Notes: generated by a model not told the origin, from the letters alone. Counted from the stretch's first letter, positions 34,932-45,655 are shown. The stretch: 64,000 bases of DNA from Enterobacter huaxiensis (GCF_003594935.2 NZ_CP043342.1:1798001-1862000), one strand, 5' to 3'. Numbers and translations: made by a program.

Positions 34932-36365
34932 ATGCAGGAAAATCGATCAGTGACGCAGCCCGCACCTGAGCGGGTTGAGAAATCAACGGCGGCCGTGCAG
35001 GCATTACTGCGCCAGCTGCTGGATATCTATGATGCTAAAACTCTGGCTAACCAGCTTGAGGCCCACGGAGAGAGTCACTGGAGCCCGGCAATACTCAAGA
35101 GGCTGCTCATCAGCGATCGGGCAGGGATGCGCATGAGCGAAAGCGAATTTCGTTATCTGCAAAACCTGCTGCCGCGCCCGTCCGCTGCGCATCCGAACTA
35201 TGCCTTCCGTTTTGTCGATCTTTTTGCCGGTATCGGCGGGATCCGCCACGGCTTCGAAGCCATAGGCGGCCAGTGCGTGTTTACCAGCGAGTGGAATAAA
35301 CACGCGGTTCGCACTTATAAGGCCAACTGGTATTGCGATCCGCAGCAGCACCACTTCAACGCGGATATTCGCGATGTGACCCTGAGCCACAAAACCGGCG
35401 TCAGCGATGAAGAGGCTGCACGGCATATTCGCAACGCCATCCCCGCGCACGATGTGCTGCTGGCGGGTTTCCCGTGTCAGCCTTTCTCGCTTGCCGGCGT
35501 ATCGAAAAAGAATGCGCTGGGGCGCGCGCACGGTTTTGCCTGCGACACGCAGGGAACGCTGTTTTTCGACGTTGTGCGCATTATTGATGCCCGCCGTCCG
35601 CCGATATTTGTGCTGGAAAACGTCAAGAATTTAAAAAGCCATGACGGAGGGAAAACCTTCCGCATCATCATGCAAACGCTGGACGAGCTGGGCTATGACG
35701 TGGCTGACGCACAGGACATGGGCGCGGACGATCCCAAGATTATTGATGGCAAACACTTCCTGCCACAACACCGCGAGCGTATCGTGCTGGTGGGCTTCCG
35801 CCGCGATCTCAACCTGAAGGGGGATTTTACCCTGCGGGACATTCCCGGGCTCTATCCGGCCCGTCGCCCGTCGCTTGCCGATCTTCTGGAGCCGGTTGTC
35901 GACGCGAAATTTATCCTGACGCCGGTGCTGTGGAAATACCTCTATCGCTATGCCAAAAAGCATCAGGCCAAAGGCAACGGTTTTGGCTTTGGTATGGTCA
36001 ATCCGAACAATCCCGACGTGGTGACGCGCACGCTGTCTGCGCGTTATTACAAAGACGGCGCGGAGATCCTGATCGACAGAGGCTGGGACAGAGCGCTGGG
36101 CGAGAAAGACTTTGACGACCCGCAGAACCAGCAGCATCGCCCGCGCCGCTTAACCCCGCGTGAGTGCGCCCGACTGATGGGCTTTGAGACGCCGCAGGGC
36201 TACGGTTTCCGCATTCCGGTCTCGGATACCCAGGCCTATCGCCAGTTTGGCAACTCGGTCGTGGTGCCCGCGTTTGCGGCGGTGGCAAAACTGCTGGCCT
36301 CCCGCATTAAACAGGCCGTAGCGCTGCGCCAGAGTGAGGCCGTCAATGACGGACGTGCACAATAA
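34932..36365 (+). CDS. dcm: DNA-cytosine methyltransferase Dcm
   Basis: Solitary methylase that converts the inner C of CCWGG to 5-methylcytosine. 477 residues (E. coli 472). SAM-binding motif I is [15 protein letters not shown], catalytic Cys182 in [11 protein letters not shown], motif VI ENV ([10 protein letters not shown]), motif [15 protein letters not shown], and the recognition domain before the C-terminal [10 protein letters not shown]. The stop overlaps the start of vsr by 20 bases, the same arrangement as in E. coli, where the endonuclease repairs T:G mismatches from 5-methylcytosine deamination. Confidence 0.97.
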   Translation: MQENRSVTQPAPERVEKSTAAVQALLRQLLDIYDAKTLANQLEAHGESHWSPAILKRLLISDRAGMRMSESEFRYLQNLLPRPSAAHPNYAFRFVDLFAGIGGIRHGFEAIGGQCVFTSEWNKHAVRTYKANWYCDPQQHHFNADIRDVTLSHKTGVSDEEAARHIRNAIPAHDVLLAGFPCQPFSLAGVSKKNALGRAHGFACDTQGTLFFDVVRIIDARRPPIFVLENVKNLKSHDGGKTFRIIMQTLDELGYDVADAQDMGADDPKIIDGKHFLPQHRERIVLVGFRRDLNLKGDFTLRDIPGLYPARRPSLADLLEPVVDAKFILTPVLWKYLYRYAKKHQAKGNGFGFGMVNPNNPDVVTRTLSARYYKDGAEILIDRGWDRALGEKDFDDPQNQQHRPRRLTPRECARLMGFETPQGYGFRIPVSDTQAYRQFGNSVVVPAFAAVAKLLASRIKQAVALRQSEAVNDGRAQ

Positions 36366-36828
36366 GGCCACGCGAAGTAAAAACATGCGTGCCATCGGCA
36401 CGCGTGATACCGCGATAGAAAAACGGCTGGCCGTGCTGCTGGCTGCAGCCGGGGTTGATTTTCGCGTGCAGGACGCCGCGCTCCCCGGGCGCCCTGACTT
36501 CGTGGTCGACGCCTGGCAGTGCATCATCTTCACCCACGGCTGTTTCTGGCACCATCACGACTGCTATCTGTTTAAAGTCCCCGCGACGCGCACCGACTTC
36601 TGGCTGGATAAAATTGGCAAAAACGTCGCGCGTGACGAACGCGATATTGCCGCGCTTATCGCACAGGGGTGGCGGGTGCTGGTCGTCTGGGAGTGCGCGC
36701 TGCGCGGCAGGCTGAAACTCAGTGACGCACAGCTGACGGAGCGGCTGGAAGAGTGGATCTGCGGCGGCGCGCAGGCCGCGCAGATCGATACCCAGGGGAT
36801 TAAGGCTTCTCCGCCCCGCACGGCGTGA
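36346..36828 (+). CDS. vsr: Very short patch repair endonuclease Vsr
   Basis: Mismatch endonuclease of 160 residues that nicks 5' of the T in T:G mismatches within CTWGG. Conserved residues include the catalytic Asp in GRPDFVVD (about residue 52) and zinc-binding His/Cys in [15 protein letters not shown]. Start [17 protein letters not shown] at 36346 as in E. coli; a frame start 12 bases upstream is not supported. It overlaps dcm by 20 bases and converges on yedA with a 29-base overlap. Confidence 0.96.
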   Translation: MTDVHNKATRSKNMRAIGTRDTAIEKRLAVLLAAAGVDFRVQDAALPGRPDFVVDAWQCIIFTHGCFWHHHDCYLFKVPATRTDFWLDKIGKNVARDERDIAALIAQGWRVLVVWECALRGRLKLSDAQLTERLEEWICGGAQAAQIDTQGIKASPPRTA

Positions 36829-37714
36829 CGGTCGGTTTTGCAGGCAGCAAATATTTACCCAGCGTCACCAGCACCACGGCAAAGACAATCACGCCCAGCG
36901 CCAGCCATTCAATCGGTGACAGGGTTTCACCTGCAAAGCTGGTGCCCAGCAGCACGGCAACAACGGGATTGACGTAGGCGTAGCTGGTGGCGACGGCAGG
37001 GGAGACGTTGCGGATCAGGAACATATACGCATTGATGGCGATAATTGAGCCAAACAGCGCCAGATACCCAACCGCCAGGAAGCCCGACAGACCGGGCATA
37101 GCCGTCAATTTTTCACCCGTCAGGGTCGACGCAATCAGCAGTACGATACCCGCAGCAAGCATCTCAACGGCGCCCGCCATCATGCCGGACGGCAGCTCGA
37201 TCCGCGAGCCGTACACGGAGCCAAACGCCCAGCTCATGGAGCCAATCAGAATAAGCAGCGCACCCCACGGGTTCCCGCTCAGGTTGCCGCCGCTGTTGAG
37301 CATGATGATGCCTGCCAGCCCAATGCCGATCCCAAGCCATTCCAGCTTGCGGGTACGAATGCCGAAAAGACGGCTAAAGCAGAGCGTAAACAGCGGCACG
37401 GTGGCAACGACCACGGCAGCAATTCCTGACGGTACGTTCTGGTGCTCGGCAACGGTGACGAAGCCATTCCCGACCGCCAACAGCAGCAGCCCAATCAGGG
37501 CCGCGTTGAGCAGAGGGCGCAGCGGGGGCAGCCTGTGGCCGCGCAGCAGCAAGAACGCCATAAGCAGCACGCCTGCAGAGAGGAAGCGAATACCGGCCAT
37601 CATCAGCGGGGGCCAGCTTTCCACGCCAATGCGAATGACGAAATAGGTGGATCCCCAGATGATATACAGCGAAAAAAGTGCTCCAATGAGCGGTAATAAA
37701 TGCCGGAAACGCAT
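36800..37714 (-). CDS. yedA: EamA-family transporter YedA
   Basis: Inner-membrane drug/metabolite transporter of 304 residues with ten predicted helices arranged as two EamA repeats (about residues 10-140 and 155-290); the N-terminal helix SLYIIWGSTYFVIRIG and the second-repeat SMSWAFGSVYGSR are typical. Export of an unknown metabolite is likely. Close to E. coli YedA in sequence and position, divergent from yedI. The start codon ATG at 37714 leaves a short MRFR N-terminus. Confidence 0.92.
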   Translation of the reverse strand: MRFRHLLPLIGALFSLYIIWGSTYFVIRIGVESWPPLMMAGIRFLSAGVLLMAFLLLRGHRLPPLRPLLNAALIGLLLLAVGNGFVTVAEHQNVPSGIAAVVVATVPLFTLCFSRLFGIRTRKLEWLGIGIGLAGIIMLNSGGNLSGNPWGALLILIGSMSWAFGSVYGSRIELPSGMMAGAVEMLAAGIVLLIASTLTGEKLTAMPGLSGFLAVGYLALFGSIIAINAYMFLIRNVSPAVATSYAYVNPVVAVLLGTSFAGETLSPIEWLALGVIVFAVVLVTLGKYLLPAKPTVTPCGAEKP

Positions 37715-37892
37715 AGTCCCTCACGACGAAATAAAAAGTTCGCTCATAGTAAACGCCAAAACTATCGGGCTGGCGAGCCCTTTAGTTGTGTAATTGATGT
37801 GAAATTATTGTTGACGTGATGTGCCAGTTTCCGGGCTTACGCTTTTGTTCCATACTATTCACTTAATTAGCAAAAAAAGAAGGATAGAGATT

Positions 37893-38804
37893 TTGGCGGG
37901 AAGTAGCTTATTAACATTGCTGGACGATATTGCCACCTTGCTGGATGACATTTCGGTCATGGGAAAACTGGCGGCAAAAAAGACCGCCGGCGTACTGGGG
38001 GATGATTTGTCGCTGAACGCGCAGCAGGTCAGTGGCGTACGGGCGAATCGGGAGCTGCCGGTGGTGTGGGGCGTGGCGAAAGGGTCCTTTATCAACAAGG
38101 TGATCCTCGTGCCGCTGGCGCTCCTAATCAGCGCATTTATTCCCTGGGCTATTACGCCGCTGCTGATGATTGGCGGCGCGTTCCTGTGCTTTGAGGGCGT
38201 GGAGAAAGTGCTTCACACGTTTGCCGCGCGCAAAGAGAGCGATACCCCAGAGGTGCGTCAGCAGCGTCTTGAAGCGCTGGCCGCCCAGGATCCGAAAAGC
38301 TTTGAGCGTGACAAGGTGAAAGGCGCCATTCGCACCGACTTTATCCTCTCCGCCGAAATTGTGGCTATCACGCTGGGGATTGTCTCCGAGGCGCCGCTGA
38401 TGAACCAGGTCCTGATCCTGTCCGGGATCGCCATTCTCGTTACCGTGGGCGTATACGGTCTGGTGGGGCTGATCGTTAAGCTGGATGATATTGGCTACTG
38501 GCTGGAAGAAAAATCGAGCGCCGTCGCGCGCGGCATCGGTAAGGGCCTGCTGGTACTTGCCCCCTGGCTGATGAAGAGTTTGTCGGTCGTCGGCACGCTG
38601 GCGATGTTCCTCGTGGGGGGCGGGATCGTGGTGCACGGCATCGCGCCGCTCCACCATGCGATTGAGCATTTTGCTGCGGCAAACGGCCCGATAGTGGCCG
38701 CCATTTTGCCTACGCTGCTTAATCTGGTGATTGGCTTTATCATTGGTGCGATTGTGGTCGCCGCCGTGAAAGGGGTTGAAAAAATGCGTGGAACCTCGCA
38801 CTAA
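37893..38804 (+). CDS. yedI: DUF808 membrane protein YedI
   Basis: Inner-membrane protein of 303 residues and unknown function, nearly identical in its first 80 residues to E. coli YedI ([20 protein letters not shown]). About six hydrophobic segments are visible at 80-115, 165-230 and 240-300. I chose TTG at 37893, because it aligns with the E. coli N-terminus and AAGGA lies 9 bases upstream; frames extending to 37821 have no ribosome site. yodC follows in the same direction after 78 bases. Confidence 0.9.
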   Translation: MAGSSLLTLLDDIATLLDDISVMGKLAAKKTAGVLGDDLSLNAQQVSGVRANRELPVVWGVAKGSFINKVILVPLALLISAFIPWAITPLLMIGGAFLCFEGVEKVLHTFAARKESDTPEVRQQRLEALAAQDPKSFERDKVKGAIRTDFILSAEIVAITLGIVSEAPLMNQVLILSGIAILVTVGVYGLVGLIVKLDDIGYWLEEKSSAVARGIGKGLLVLAPWLMKSLSVVGTLAMFLVGGGIVVHGIAPLHHAIEHFAAANGPIVAAILPTLLNLVIGFIIGAIVVAAVKGVEKMRGTSH

Positions 38805-38882
38805 TTGTTACCTTATCCGGTATGCAAAAAGGTTATTTCTCGTCTAAATTGAAACAGTTTCACCCTGATACGGGAGGCGGGT

Positions 38883-39065
38883 ATGGTCTTTTTGGTCAGT
38901 GATGAAGTTAAGCCTAAGAGCGGCGGTCCACGCATGATCGTCACCGGCTATTCCAGCGGAATGGTGGAGTGTCGGTGGCATGATGGCTATGGCATCAAGC
39001 GGGAAGCATTTCGTGAAGACGAGCTTCAGCCGGGTGACGGACGGCAACATCGCGATAAGGCTTAA
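38883..39065 (+). CDS. yodC: YodC family protein (DUF2158)
   Basis: Small soluble protein of 60 residues almost identical to E. coli YodC through GGPRMIVTGYSSGMVECRW. It looks like an SH3-type small beta barrel; function unknown. GGGAGG lies upstream of the ATG. It sits between yedI and dgcQ and is followed by a strong terminator. Confidence 0.9.
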   Translation: MVFLVSDEVKPKSGGPRMIVTGYSSGMVECRWHDGYGIKREAFREDELQPGDGRQHRDKA

Positions 39066-39072
39066 TCACTTA

Positions 39073-39096
39073 ACGCCCGGTTCGCCGGGCGTTTTT
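39073..39096 (+). terminator. Terminator after yodC
   Basis: ACGCCCGG-TTCG-CCGGGCGT followed by five T; stable tetraloop hairpin 7 bases after the yodC stop. Confidence 0.92.
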
Positions 39097-39118
39097 ACGT
39101 GGCAACCAGGGAGTGTGT

Positions 39119-40819
39119 GTGCAGCGCGATACCTATGTTGTAAAACGATCTTTTCAGCAATGGCTGCATAAACGTAGCAATCCCGGCCTGGTTGTCAATC
39201 TCTGTTTTATCGTGGTGCTGGTCTTCTCAACCCTCCTGACCTGGCGCGAAGTCGTGGTGCTGGAGGATGCCTATATTTCCAGCCAGCGTAACCATCTGGA
39301 AACGGTTGCAAATTCGCTGGACAGGCAGCTGCAGTTTAGCGTCGATAAGATGCTTTTCTTCCGCAACAGCATGGGCGATGCGCTACAAACGCCTCTTGCA
39401 TTCGGTGTGCTGCACGATGCGGCCCGGCGCTTCGCGGCCCTGCGCGCCACCTCGAACTGGCAGATCGCGGTGGATAAAGACCGCACCTTGCCCCTCAACG
39501 GCGTATCGGATGCCTTTGTCGAAAAAACAACGCTGCTCAACCGCGATGATGAGCGTCTGCCAAACGAGCTCTCTGCCGCGCTGGAAGTGGGGTACCTGCT
39601 GCGCCTGGCGTCATCAAATACCCGAAAAGAGGAGCGCATAATTTATGTCTCCCGTGCCGGATTCTTTCTCGCTACCGACACGCCGCTACACAAGCAGGAC
39701 ATTTCCCCGCGCTACTATCAGCTGGTCGTCCAGCCCTGGTTTACGCAGCAGTCTGAGCGCAGTAACCGCGCCCGCGCCGTCCGCTGGTTTATTTCACCCG
39801 CGTCCATTTTTACCGGTAACCAACCCCTGATCACGGCCAGCGTGCCGATTTACTATGACCATTTCTGGTACGGCGTGGTGGCGATGGACTTCAGCTTCGC
39901 CACCATGAAGCGGCTGCTGGTGGATGCAATGGACGATCACGTCGAGGGGGAATATCAGCTTTACGATACCCGGCTCAATCCGATCGCCACGTCGGGTTCT
40001 GCCACAAGTGAGATAAATCACTTCGACGAGCGCGACATGGCGCAGATTGCACATGCCTTAGAGAGCGATACTCAGGGCGGCATTCGCCTGGGAAGCCGCT
40101 TCGTCAGCTGGGCGCGCCTCGATCACTTTGATGGCGTTGTCCTGCGCGTGCACACCCTCCACGAGGGCGTTCGCGGTGATTTTGGCAGCATCAGCATTGT
40201 GCTGGCGCTGCTGTGGGCGCTGTTTACGGCAATGCTGCTGATCTCCTGGCTGGTGATTCGACGCATGGTCAGCAACATGTATGCGCTGCAGCATTCACTC
40301 CAGTGGCAGGCCTGGCACGATCCGCTCACCCGCCTGAATAATCGTGGCGCGTTGTTTGAGCGGGCAAAAATCCTCGCAAGAGAGTGCCGGCTGCAGTCTC
40401 TGCCGTTCTCGGTTATCCAGATAGACCTCGACCACTTCAAAAGCATTAACGACCGCTATGGCCATCAGACCGGTGATAAAGTCCTGTCTCATGCTGCGGG
40501 TCTGATTGCCAGCGCGCTGCGTACTAACGACGTCGCCGGTAGAGTGGGGGGAGAGGAGTTTTGCGTCGTCCTGCCGGGGCTGGGTCTGGAGGAGGCGGCC
40601 AAAGTCGCAGAGCGGATCCGCTCACGAATCGACAGCAAGGAGATTCTGGTTAAGAAGAGCACCACCCTGAGGGTCAGCGCATCACTGGGCGTGAGCAGCG
40701 CGCAGGAAAAAGAGAATTATAATTTTGAACAGCTGCAGTCCATTGCCGACGTGCGTCTGTATGAGGCGAAGCAGGGTGGGCGCAACCGCGTCGTCTGGCG
40801 CGATCACGACAGGAAGTGA
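39119..40819 (+). CDS. dgcQ: Diguanylate cyclase DgcQ (YedQ)
   Basis: Membrane-bound enzyme of about 566 residues that makes c-di-GMP from two GTP and promotes cellulose and sessile growth in E. coli. TM1 near residues 26-47, a periplasmic sensor domain to about 355, TM2 at 360-385, then a GGDEF domain. The active site is GGEEF (residues 477-481) and the inhibitory I-site RTND lies five residues before it, so product inhibition is expected. The start is uncertain between GTG at 39113 and GTG at 39119; the latter is a better distance from AGGGAG. The 3' end overlaps yedP by 16 bases. Confidence 0.93.
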   Translation: MQRDTYVVKRSFQQWLHKRSNPGLVVNLCFIVVLVFSTLLTWREVVVLEDAYISSQRNHLETVANSLDRQLQFSVDKMLFFRNSMGDALQTPLAFGVLHDAARRFAALRATSNWQIAVDKDRTLPLNGVSDAFVEKTTLLNRDDERLPNELSAALEVGYLLRLASSNTRKEERIIYVSRAGFFLATDTPLHKQDISPRYYQLVVQPWFTQQSERSNRARAVRWFISPASIFTGNQPLITASVPIYYDHFWYGVVAMDFSFATMKRLLVDAMDDHVEGEYQLYDTRLNPIATSGSATSEINHFDERDMAQIAHALESDTQGGIRLGSRFVSWARLDHFDGVVLRVHTLHEGVRGDFGSISIVLALLWALFTAMLLISWLVIRRMVSNMYALQHSLQWQAWHDPLTRLNNRGALFERAKILARECRLQSLPFSVIQIDLDHFKSINDRYGHQTGDKVLSHAAGLIASALRTNDVAGRVGGEEFCVVLPGLGLEEAAKVAERIRSRIDSKEILVKKSTTLRVSASLGVSSAQEKENYNFEQLQSIADVRLYEAKQGGRNRVVWRDHDRK

Positions 40820-41604
40820 TCCAGCCCCTCGCGCCAGCCTGCGGGGCCGGGGCGCTGAGAGTGATATACCCGCGCGGGGCTGTCATCCTTCAGCGTGATG
40901 CCGTGCCGGTTAATGCCTTTGACAACGACGGCAACGTTGACGCTGTCCAGCAGCGGGGCATCATTTGGCCCATCGCCCAGGCCCAGCGTTATCGGTTCAA
41001 GCCCTTCATGGAGGCGATACTGCTCCACCAGCCAGTTAACCGCCACGTCTTTGCCGCACCGCGCGTCCAGCACGTGCCAGAAGCGCGCTCCCTGCACAAT
41101 CTTTAAGCCCTGCGCGGCCAGCGCCTCTTCAAAGCGCGCCAGCTGTTCATCGCTGTCCCGCCAGATTAACGTCGCGGACGCCTCATGGCGGCGCGCCAGC
41201 TGCGACCGAACGCGGTTTAGCCCCGTCCATTCGGCAATTACCCCTTCGTCAACATCATCAAAAGAGGTGAATTTAAAGGACGCGTGCTGGCGGATCTGTG
41301 CGAGAGCGTGAGAGATGTCGTCATGCGCCAGGCGTCCAACGACGCGTGTCGCCGGTTCCCAGCGAACGTCAGGCTGTATGACCGCGCCGTTTTCTGCGAT
41401 GAAAGGCAGACCCGCCAGGCCCAGTTCCTGCTGGATATCGTCAATCTCCGCCGCCGTTTTGCTGCTGCAAAGAATGACGGGGATCTGCTCATCCTGAAGC
41501 CTTTCAAGCCAGGATGCCGCAGGCTGCCAGTCGTATGTATGGATATCCAGCAGCGTTCCGTCCAGGTCAGTGAAAATCAATAGTGGATCCTGCAGCGAAG
41601 GCAT
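40804..41604 (-). CDS. yedP: HAD phosphatase YedP (mannosyl-3-phosphoglycerate phosphatase family)
   Basis: HAD-superfamily phosphatase of 266 residues (Cof/MPGP subfamily). Motif I is DLDGTLLD, where the first Asp is the nucleophile; motif [10 protein letters not shown]; motif [12 protein letters not shown]. The name mannosyl-3-phosphoglycerate phosphatase rests on family membership. The start at 41604 ([11 protein letters not shown]) is by similarity to E. coli; the frame extends to 41700. It converges on dgcQ. A consensus RcsAB box lies 30 bases upstream, which suggests envelope-stress control. Confidence 0.9.
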   Translation of the reverse strand: MPSLQDPLLIFTDLDGTLLDIHTYDWQPAASWLERLQDEQIPVILCSSKTAAEIDDIQQELGLAGLPFIAENGAVIQPDVRWEPATRVVGRLAHDDISHALAQIRQHASFKFTSFDDVDEGVIAEWTGLNRVRSQLARRHEASATLIWRDSDEQLARFEEALAAQGLKIVQGARFWHVLDARCGKDVAVNWLVEQYRLHEGLEPITLGLGDGPNDAPLLDSVNVAVVVKGINRHGITLKDDSPARVYHSQRPGPAGWREGLDHFLS

Positions 41605-41633
41605 AAGGGCTCCTGATGTGAATAAGTGCTTTC

Positions 41634-41647
41634 TAAGAATATTCCTA
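41634..41647 (-). promoter_or_regulatory. RcsAB box upstream of yedP
   Basis: TAAGAATATTCCTA matches the published RcsAB consensus TaAGaatatTCctA at every position. It ends 30 bases from the yedP start codon, at promoter distance. Confidence 0.7.
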
Positions 41648-41760
41648 AAAAAATTATCAGCAACGACCGTTCGTTCTGGAACCGATCCCGTCAAACCCAC
41701 TCGCCGTGGGGGTTATTGCTCATAACGAAAACGCGTACATATGAAATAGGATATTAATCA

Positions 41761-41776
41761 TAAGAATATATCCTTG
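41761..41776. promoter_or_regulatory. RcsAB-like site upstream of DsrA (weak)
   Basis: TAAGAATATATCCTTG has both RcsAB half-sites but one extra base between them. It lies about 31 bases before the DsrA start, where it could influence the DsrA promoter. Confidence 0.25.
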
Positions 41777-41806
41777 TAAGACAAATTCGTTAAGGATAGT
41801 GTTTCC

Positions 41807-41896
41807 CGTACATCAGATTTCCTGGTGTAACGAATTTACAAGTGCTTCTTGCATAAGCAAGTTTGATCCCGGTCATCCCCATGACCGGGATTTTTT
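41807..41896 (+). ncRNA. dsrA: Regulatory small RNA DsrA
   Basis: About 90 nucleotides matching E. coli DsrA: stem-loop ACATCAGATTTCCTGGTGTA, then ACGAATTTACAAGTGCTTCT that pairs with the rpoS leader, then stem-loop 2 and the terminator hairpin ATCCCGGTCATCCCCATGAC followed by CGGGAT and seven T. With Hfq, DsrA activates rpoS translation and represses hns at low temperature. Position between yodD and yedP is as in E. coli. The 5' end is inferred by alignment. Confidence 0.93.
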
Positions 41897-41901
41897 TCAC
41901 C

Positions 41902-42129
41902 TTACCGATTCGCTTCAGACACGCTGAAGTCATGAATATCCAGCTCGAACGCTTCGGCCAGTTCGCGGTAAGTGTGATAGTCCCTCCCGTTCACAATCAC
42001 TCTGTCTGAGTCATCGTCCGTGCGACGCACTTCAGCCTCGCTGACCTCATTGATAGCGGCAAGCAGGGCATCGACATCCACTTCCACCTCACGCTTGATG
42101 GTGTCGCTGTACTCTTTCTCGGTCTTCAT
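41902..42129 (-). CDS. yodD: YodD family protein
   Basis: Small acidic protein of 75 residues, nearly identical to E. coli YodD ([10 protein letters not shown] start, [15 protein letters not shown] end). It is reported as stress-induced in E. coli, with unknown molecular role. The ATG at 42129 aligns with the E. coli start; an in-frame extension to 42192 does not. It is opposite in direction to DsrA, with six bases between them. Confidence 0.92.
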   Translation of the reverse strand: MKTEKEYSDTIKREVEVDVDALLAAINEVSEAEVRRTDDDSDRVIVNGRDYHTYRELAEAFELDIHDFSVSEANR

Positions 42130-42256
42130 TCCGGGCTCCTCATTCACCGTGTCCATTTTTAAGTATAGACCGCACACAAAAACGCCATTCACGCCAGGCG
42201 TCGATGCCAGTTACTGCGTTTTGTTCTACACTGGCTCAAAACCACAGGAGGAAAGT

Positions 42257-42445
42257 ATGAAGGTTAACGATCGGGTAACTGTCAAAACGGACGGCGGGCC
42301 GCGCCGGCCGGGCGTGGTGCTGGCTGTAGAAGCGTTTAATGAAGGCACCATGTATCTGGTGTCGCTGGAAGACTACCCGCTCGGCATCTGGTTCTTTAAT
42401 GAACAGGGCCATCCGGACGGCATCTTTGTGGAAACGGCAGAGTAG
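42257..42445 (+). CDS. dsrB: DsrB family protein
   Basis: Basic-start small protein of 62 residues differing from E. coli DsrB at only a few positions ([20 protein letters not shown]). Its function is unknown; the gene is reported as RpoS-dependent in E. coli. A good AGGAGGAAAGT site precedes the ATG at 42257. It converges on rcsA, with a shared terminator hairpin between. Confidence 0.93.
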   Translation: MKVNDRVTVKTDGGPRRPGVVLAVEAFNEGTMYLVSLEDYPLGIWFFNEQGHPDGIFVETAE

Positions 42446-42495
42446 CAGAGCGTCGGGTGGCGTTCGCGTCCCCGGCGTCTGAAGCGGTGAAATGC

Positions 42496-42521
42496 AAAAA
42501 TCTCTGGCCAGGCCAGAGATC
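42496..42521 (-). terminator. Terminator of rcsA
   Basis: ATCTCTGGCC/AGGCCAGAGAT stem; on the minus strand it is followed by TTTTTGC, as expected for rcsA transcripts. It may also stop dsrB transcripts. Confidence 0.75.
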
Positions 42522-42549
42522 GTGTAGGGTACAGAAGGTGTTGGGCGGA

Positions 42550-43173
42550 CTAGCGCATATTGACGAAAATTCCGTTGGTGACATTATCCGTCAGACGGAC
42601 GACATGATAGATCACTTGCTTATTATGCGTTTTAATCTTCCTTTTAATATTGCCTTTGTGTGACGAAACCGTTTTTGCCTTAATATTCATCTGGTCAGAA
42701 ATCTGAATTGTCCCTTGTCCAGCCATCCACATTTTTAGCATGCTTGATTCAGTTCTGCTTAATGATAGAGTGGGTAAGTTAACCGCTCCTACATTCTTAA
42801 CTTCTTTATTCAAATAATCACCCAAAATGTCATCCAGCGACTCGGGCTTAATTGATTTCGAACTGATCAGTAAATTTTTACGGACCAACAAATATTCATC
42901 AAAATGGATATTTGCGATCGCCATAAAAACAATAAACAATGTCTTAGGATGCTGATTAATGATTTGCTTAATGTGCTGACTGTTGGCTGGATCGTGAATA
43001 AAACAGTCCTCATTAATAAACACCACGCCGGGCTTGTGTTCATCACAAGCGGCTTCGAGTTCGTCAACGGTGTGTGCATCGTTGATGTCTCTCTTTCTTA
43101 CCCCTCTGCTTGCCAGGTACCCGGTTAACCCTAGCCGGGTGTAGCTGCATAAATCCATAATGATCGTTGACAT
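42550..43173 (-). CDS. rcsA: Capsule regulator RcsA
   Basis: Transcription factor of 207 residues that forms heterodimers with RcsB to activate colanic acid and other envelope genes, and is degraded by Lon. The C-terminal LuxR-type helix-turn-helix (about 137-196) contains [13 protein letters not shown] and [17 protein letters not shown]. The N-terminal half is divergent from receiver domains, as in RcsA. The gene is monocistronic, with a long upstream gap holding an RcsAB box. Same placement as in E. coli, next to fliR. Confidence 0.95.
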   Translation of the reverse strand: MSTIIMDLCSYTRLGLTGYLASRGVRKRDINDAHTVDELEAACDEHKPGVVFINEDCFIHDPANSQHIKQIINQHPKTLFIVFMAIANIHFDEYLLVRKNLLISSKSIKPESLDDILGDYLNKEVKNVGAVNLPTLSLSRTESSMLKMWMAGQGTIQISDQMNIKAKTVSSHKGNIKRKIKTHNKQVIYHVVRLTDNVTNGIFVNMR

Positions 43174-43428
43174 GGCATACCCTCACTCAATGCGTAACGA
43201 TAATTCACCATCTGCCTGAGAGCTCATAAACAGCCATACGGGATGGAAAAACGTAATAAAACCTGTGAGCATGACAAAGACTTTCAGGCGAACTCACTAT
43301 CCCGTAAAGTTACGTATAATTTGCCAGGAATCATCTTAAAGTAAAGTAAATATTAAGTATTGTGAGGTGGTTAGAAACAATTAAACCGCGTCAGATATAT
43401 CCTGGAAGATGTTTTTCATGTTTTATTT

Positions 43429-43442
43429 TAGGAATATCCTCA
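43429..43442 (-). promoter_or_regulatory. RcsAB box upstream of rcsA (autoregulation)
   Basis: On the minus strand TGAGGATATTCCTA differs from TaAGaatatTCctA at two positions. It lies about 255 bases before the rcsA start; a distant autoregulatory RcsAB box is known in E. coli. It lies 28 bases from the fliR stop. Confidence 0.6.
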
Positions 43443-43469
43443 GGAAGACACTGCAAACATTAAGGTTTA

Positions 43470-44255
43470 TTATTTTCGTGGCAATTCGCTGACAATATCG
43501 GCCAGCAGATTAAATATCTCGCTGAATAAATGTTCACAGAACGGGGCGATAAGCGGCATCAGCAATGACATTAATAAAAGACCCACCGTCAACGTAACCG
43601 GGAAACCGATGACAAATACGGATAGCTGCGGGGCCATTCTGTTCAACAAACCTAATGAAAGGTTGACCGTCAGCAGCAGGGTGATGATCGGCAGCGCCAG
43701 CATGAGCCCGTTGAGGAAAATCAGACCGGCCGCGCGAACGAGAGCCAGGAAGGCATTGCTGTTCACCGGATTTTCGCCAATCGGCAGCGTGTGGAACGTA
43801 TCCACCAGCATTGAGATCAGCCACAGGTGGCCGTTGAACGAGAGGAACAGCAGCATCGCCAGCAGGTCGATTATACGCGCAATCACCGGCATGTTGAGAT
43901 GGCTGCCGGGGTCGACAAAGGTCGCAAAGGAGAGACCCATCTGCAGGCCGATCAGCTCGCCGGCCGTTCGCACGGCGGCAAAGGCGAGCTGCATGGTAAA
44001 CCCGACGGCAACGCCAATCATGACCTGCTGCAGGGCCACCCACGCCGCGTTGGCGGAAAAAATGGGGATCTCAACCGGCGGCAGGGTCGGTGCGACGATA
44101 ACCGTGATTATCATGCCCAGACCCACTTTGACCCGCTTGGGTATCGATTTTTCGCTCAGAATGGGGGCGGTAGAGATAAGCGCCATGATGCGCAGCATGG
44201 GCCAGAAATAGACGCCAAGCCACTGAACCATTTGATCGCTGGTGAAATGCAGCAT
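43470..44255 (-). CDS. fliR: Flagellar export protein FliR
   Basis: Integral membrane component of the flagellar type III export gate (261 residues, E. coli 261), forming the FliPQR core with FliP and FliQ. It is hydrophobic throughout with about six helices; the N-terminus [18 protein letters not shown] is typical. Last gene of the fliLMNOPQR operon, seven bases after fliQ. Confidence 0.96.
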   Translation of the reverse strand: MLHFTSDQMVQWLGVYFWPMLRIMALISTAPILSEKSIPKRVKVGLGMIITVIVAPTLPPVEIPIFSANAAWVALQQVMIGVAVGFTMQLAFAAVRTAGELIGLQMGLSFATFVDPGSHLNMPVIARIIDLLAMLLFLSFNGHLWLISMLVDTFHTLPIGENPVNSNAFLALVRAAGLIFLNGLMLALPIITLLLTVNLSLGLLNRMAPQLSVFVIGFPVTLTVGLLLMSLLMPLIAPFCEHLFSEIFNLLADIVSELPRK

Positions 44256-44262
44256 CGTCGCG

Positions 44263-44532
44263 TCAGCCGATGATATACGGCAGATTGGTAAACAGGTTGC
44301 GCATGTAGTCCAGCAGCAGGTTCAGCATCCACGGCCCGGCAACGATAATCGCCACGAAGACGGCGATAATTTTGGGGATGAACGACAGCGTCATTTCGTT
44401 AATCTGCGTGGCGGCCTGCAGTATGCTGATGATAAGGCCGGTCACCAGCGCAACGAGCAGCAGGGGGGCGGCAACGGCAATCGCGACTTTCATCGCTTCC
44501 GTGCCCATCATCATGACCGATTCTGGCGTCAT
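44263..44532 (-). CDS. fliQ: Flagellar export protein FliQ
   Basis: Export-gate subunit of 89 residues with two long helices, starting [20 protein letters not shown]. Several copies stack on the FliP ring in the gate. Nine bases after fliP, seven before fliR. Confidence 0.96.
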   Translation of the reverse strand: MTPESVMMMGTEAMKVAIAVAAPLLLVALVTGLIISILQAATQINEMTLSFIPKIIAVFVAIIVAGPWMLNLLLDYMRNLFTNLPYIIG

Positions 44533-44541
44533 TGCGGCCCC

Positions 44542-45279
44542 TTAGCTGTAAAAGCTCTGTGCCAGCGAGCTGACAAGAAGCTGCCAGCCGTCAACCAGCA
44601 CAAAAAGCATGATTTTAAAGGGCAGGGCGATGGTCGCAGGCGGAACCATCATCATCCCCAACGCCATCAGCACGCTGGCGATCACCAGGTCGATAATCAG
44701 GAACGGAATGAAGATGGTGAAGCCTATCTGGAACGCCGTTTTCAGCTCGCTGGTCACGTAGGCGGGCAGCAAAATGCGCATCGGCACGGCTTCAGGGCCC
44801 TGAAGTTCGCCGGTGTTGGCCAGGCGGGCAAACAGGGCTAAATCGGCTTCACGGGTCTGGCGCAGCATAAACTCACGCAGCGGCTGCGCGCCTTTCTCCA
44901 GCGCAACCTGCATGGAAATTTTGTCTTCGCTGAACGGCTGGTAGGCGTCGGTGTAAATCTTGTCGATCACCGGCGACATAATGAAAAAGGTCAAAAACAG
45001 GGATAGGCCGAGCAGCACCTGGTTCGGCGGTGCGGACGGCGTACCCAGCGCGTTTCGCAGCAGGCCAAACACGATGATGATGCGCGTGAAGCTGGTCATC
45101 ATCAGCAGAATGGCGGGGATAAACGTCAGCGAGGTGATGAAAACCAGGGTCTGAACGGAGAGCGACCAGCTTTGTGCACCCCCGGCAAGGGGGGTAGAGA
45201 CCAGGCCTGGCAGCTGCGCGTGCACGGCGGGCGCAAACAGGGCCAGGCCCGCAAGCGTAAGGGATAACAAACGGCGCAT
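44542..45279 (-). CDS. fliP: Flagellar export protein FliP
   Basis: Core subunit of the flagellar export gate, 245 residues with a cleavable signal peptide (cut after VHA, about residue 21). The family signature [20 protein letters not shown] is present, followed by four helices. The start overlaps the fliO stop by one base. Confidence 0.96.
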   Translation of the reverse strand: MRRLLSLTLAGLALFAPAVHAQLPGLVSTPLAGGAQSWSLSVQTLVFITSLTFIPAILLMMTSFTRIIIVFGLLRNALGTPSAPPNQVLLGLSLFLTFFIMSPVIDKIYTDAYQPFSEDKISMQVALEKGAQPLREFMLRQTREADLALFARLANTGELQGPEAVPMRILLPAYVTSELKTAFQIGFTIFIPFLIIDLVIASVLMALGMMMVPPATIALPFKIMLFVLVDGWQLLVSSLAQSFYS

Positions 45280-45653
45280 CAGGATCTCCCGGAACGCTTA
45301 AGCAAACTCTTCATGACGGACTGAAAATCCGCAGGGGCTTCTGCGCTCTCATCAACCGGAACGGGTGCAGGCGGCAGTTTATGTAATACGCTGATGTTTG
45401 ACGCGGTAATGCCCAGGACCAGGCGCGTATCCTCCACGTCGACAATGACCACGCGCTCGCGTGGCCCCAGCGACGTGCTGGCGCTGACCTTCAGGCCACG
45501 CGCAGCGGCGGTTTTACCCGCCAGGCCAAAACGTTTTGCCAGCCAGGCGGCAATGAGAATGAAGGCAATAATACCGAACAGGGCGCCGCTCACCTGGAGC
45601 AGCGGTGAACCCGGTACCGCGGAGGGTTGTGATATTGTTGCCTGGGTTTTCAT
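45279..45653 (-). CDS. fliO: Flagellar export protein FliO
   Basis: Bitopic membrane protein of 124 residues that helps FliP assemble. One helix near residues 22-42 is followed by a cytoplasmic beta-rich domain ([20 protein letters not shown]). It lies between fliN (2-base gap) and fliP. Confidence 0.95.
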   Translation of the reverse strand: MKTQATISQPSAVPGSPLLQVSGALFGIIAFILIAAWLAKRFGLAGKTAAARGLKVSASTSLGPRERVVIVDVEDTRLVLGITASNISVLHKLPPAPVPVDESAEAPADFQSVMKSLLKRSGRS

Positions 45654-45655
45654 TC

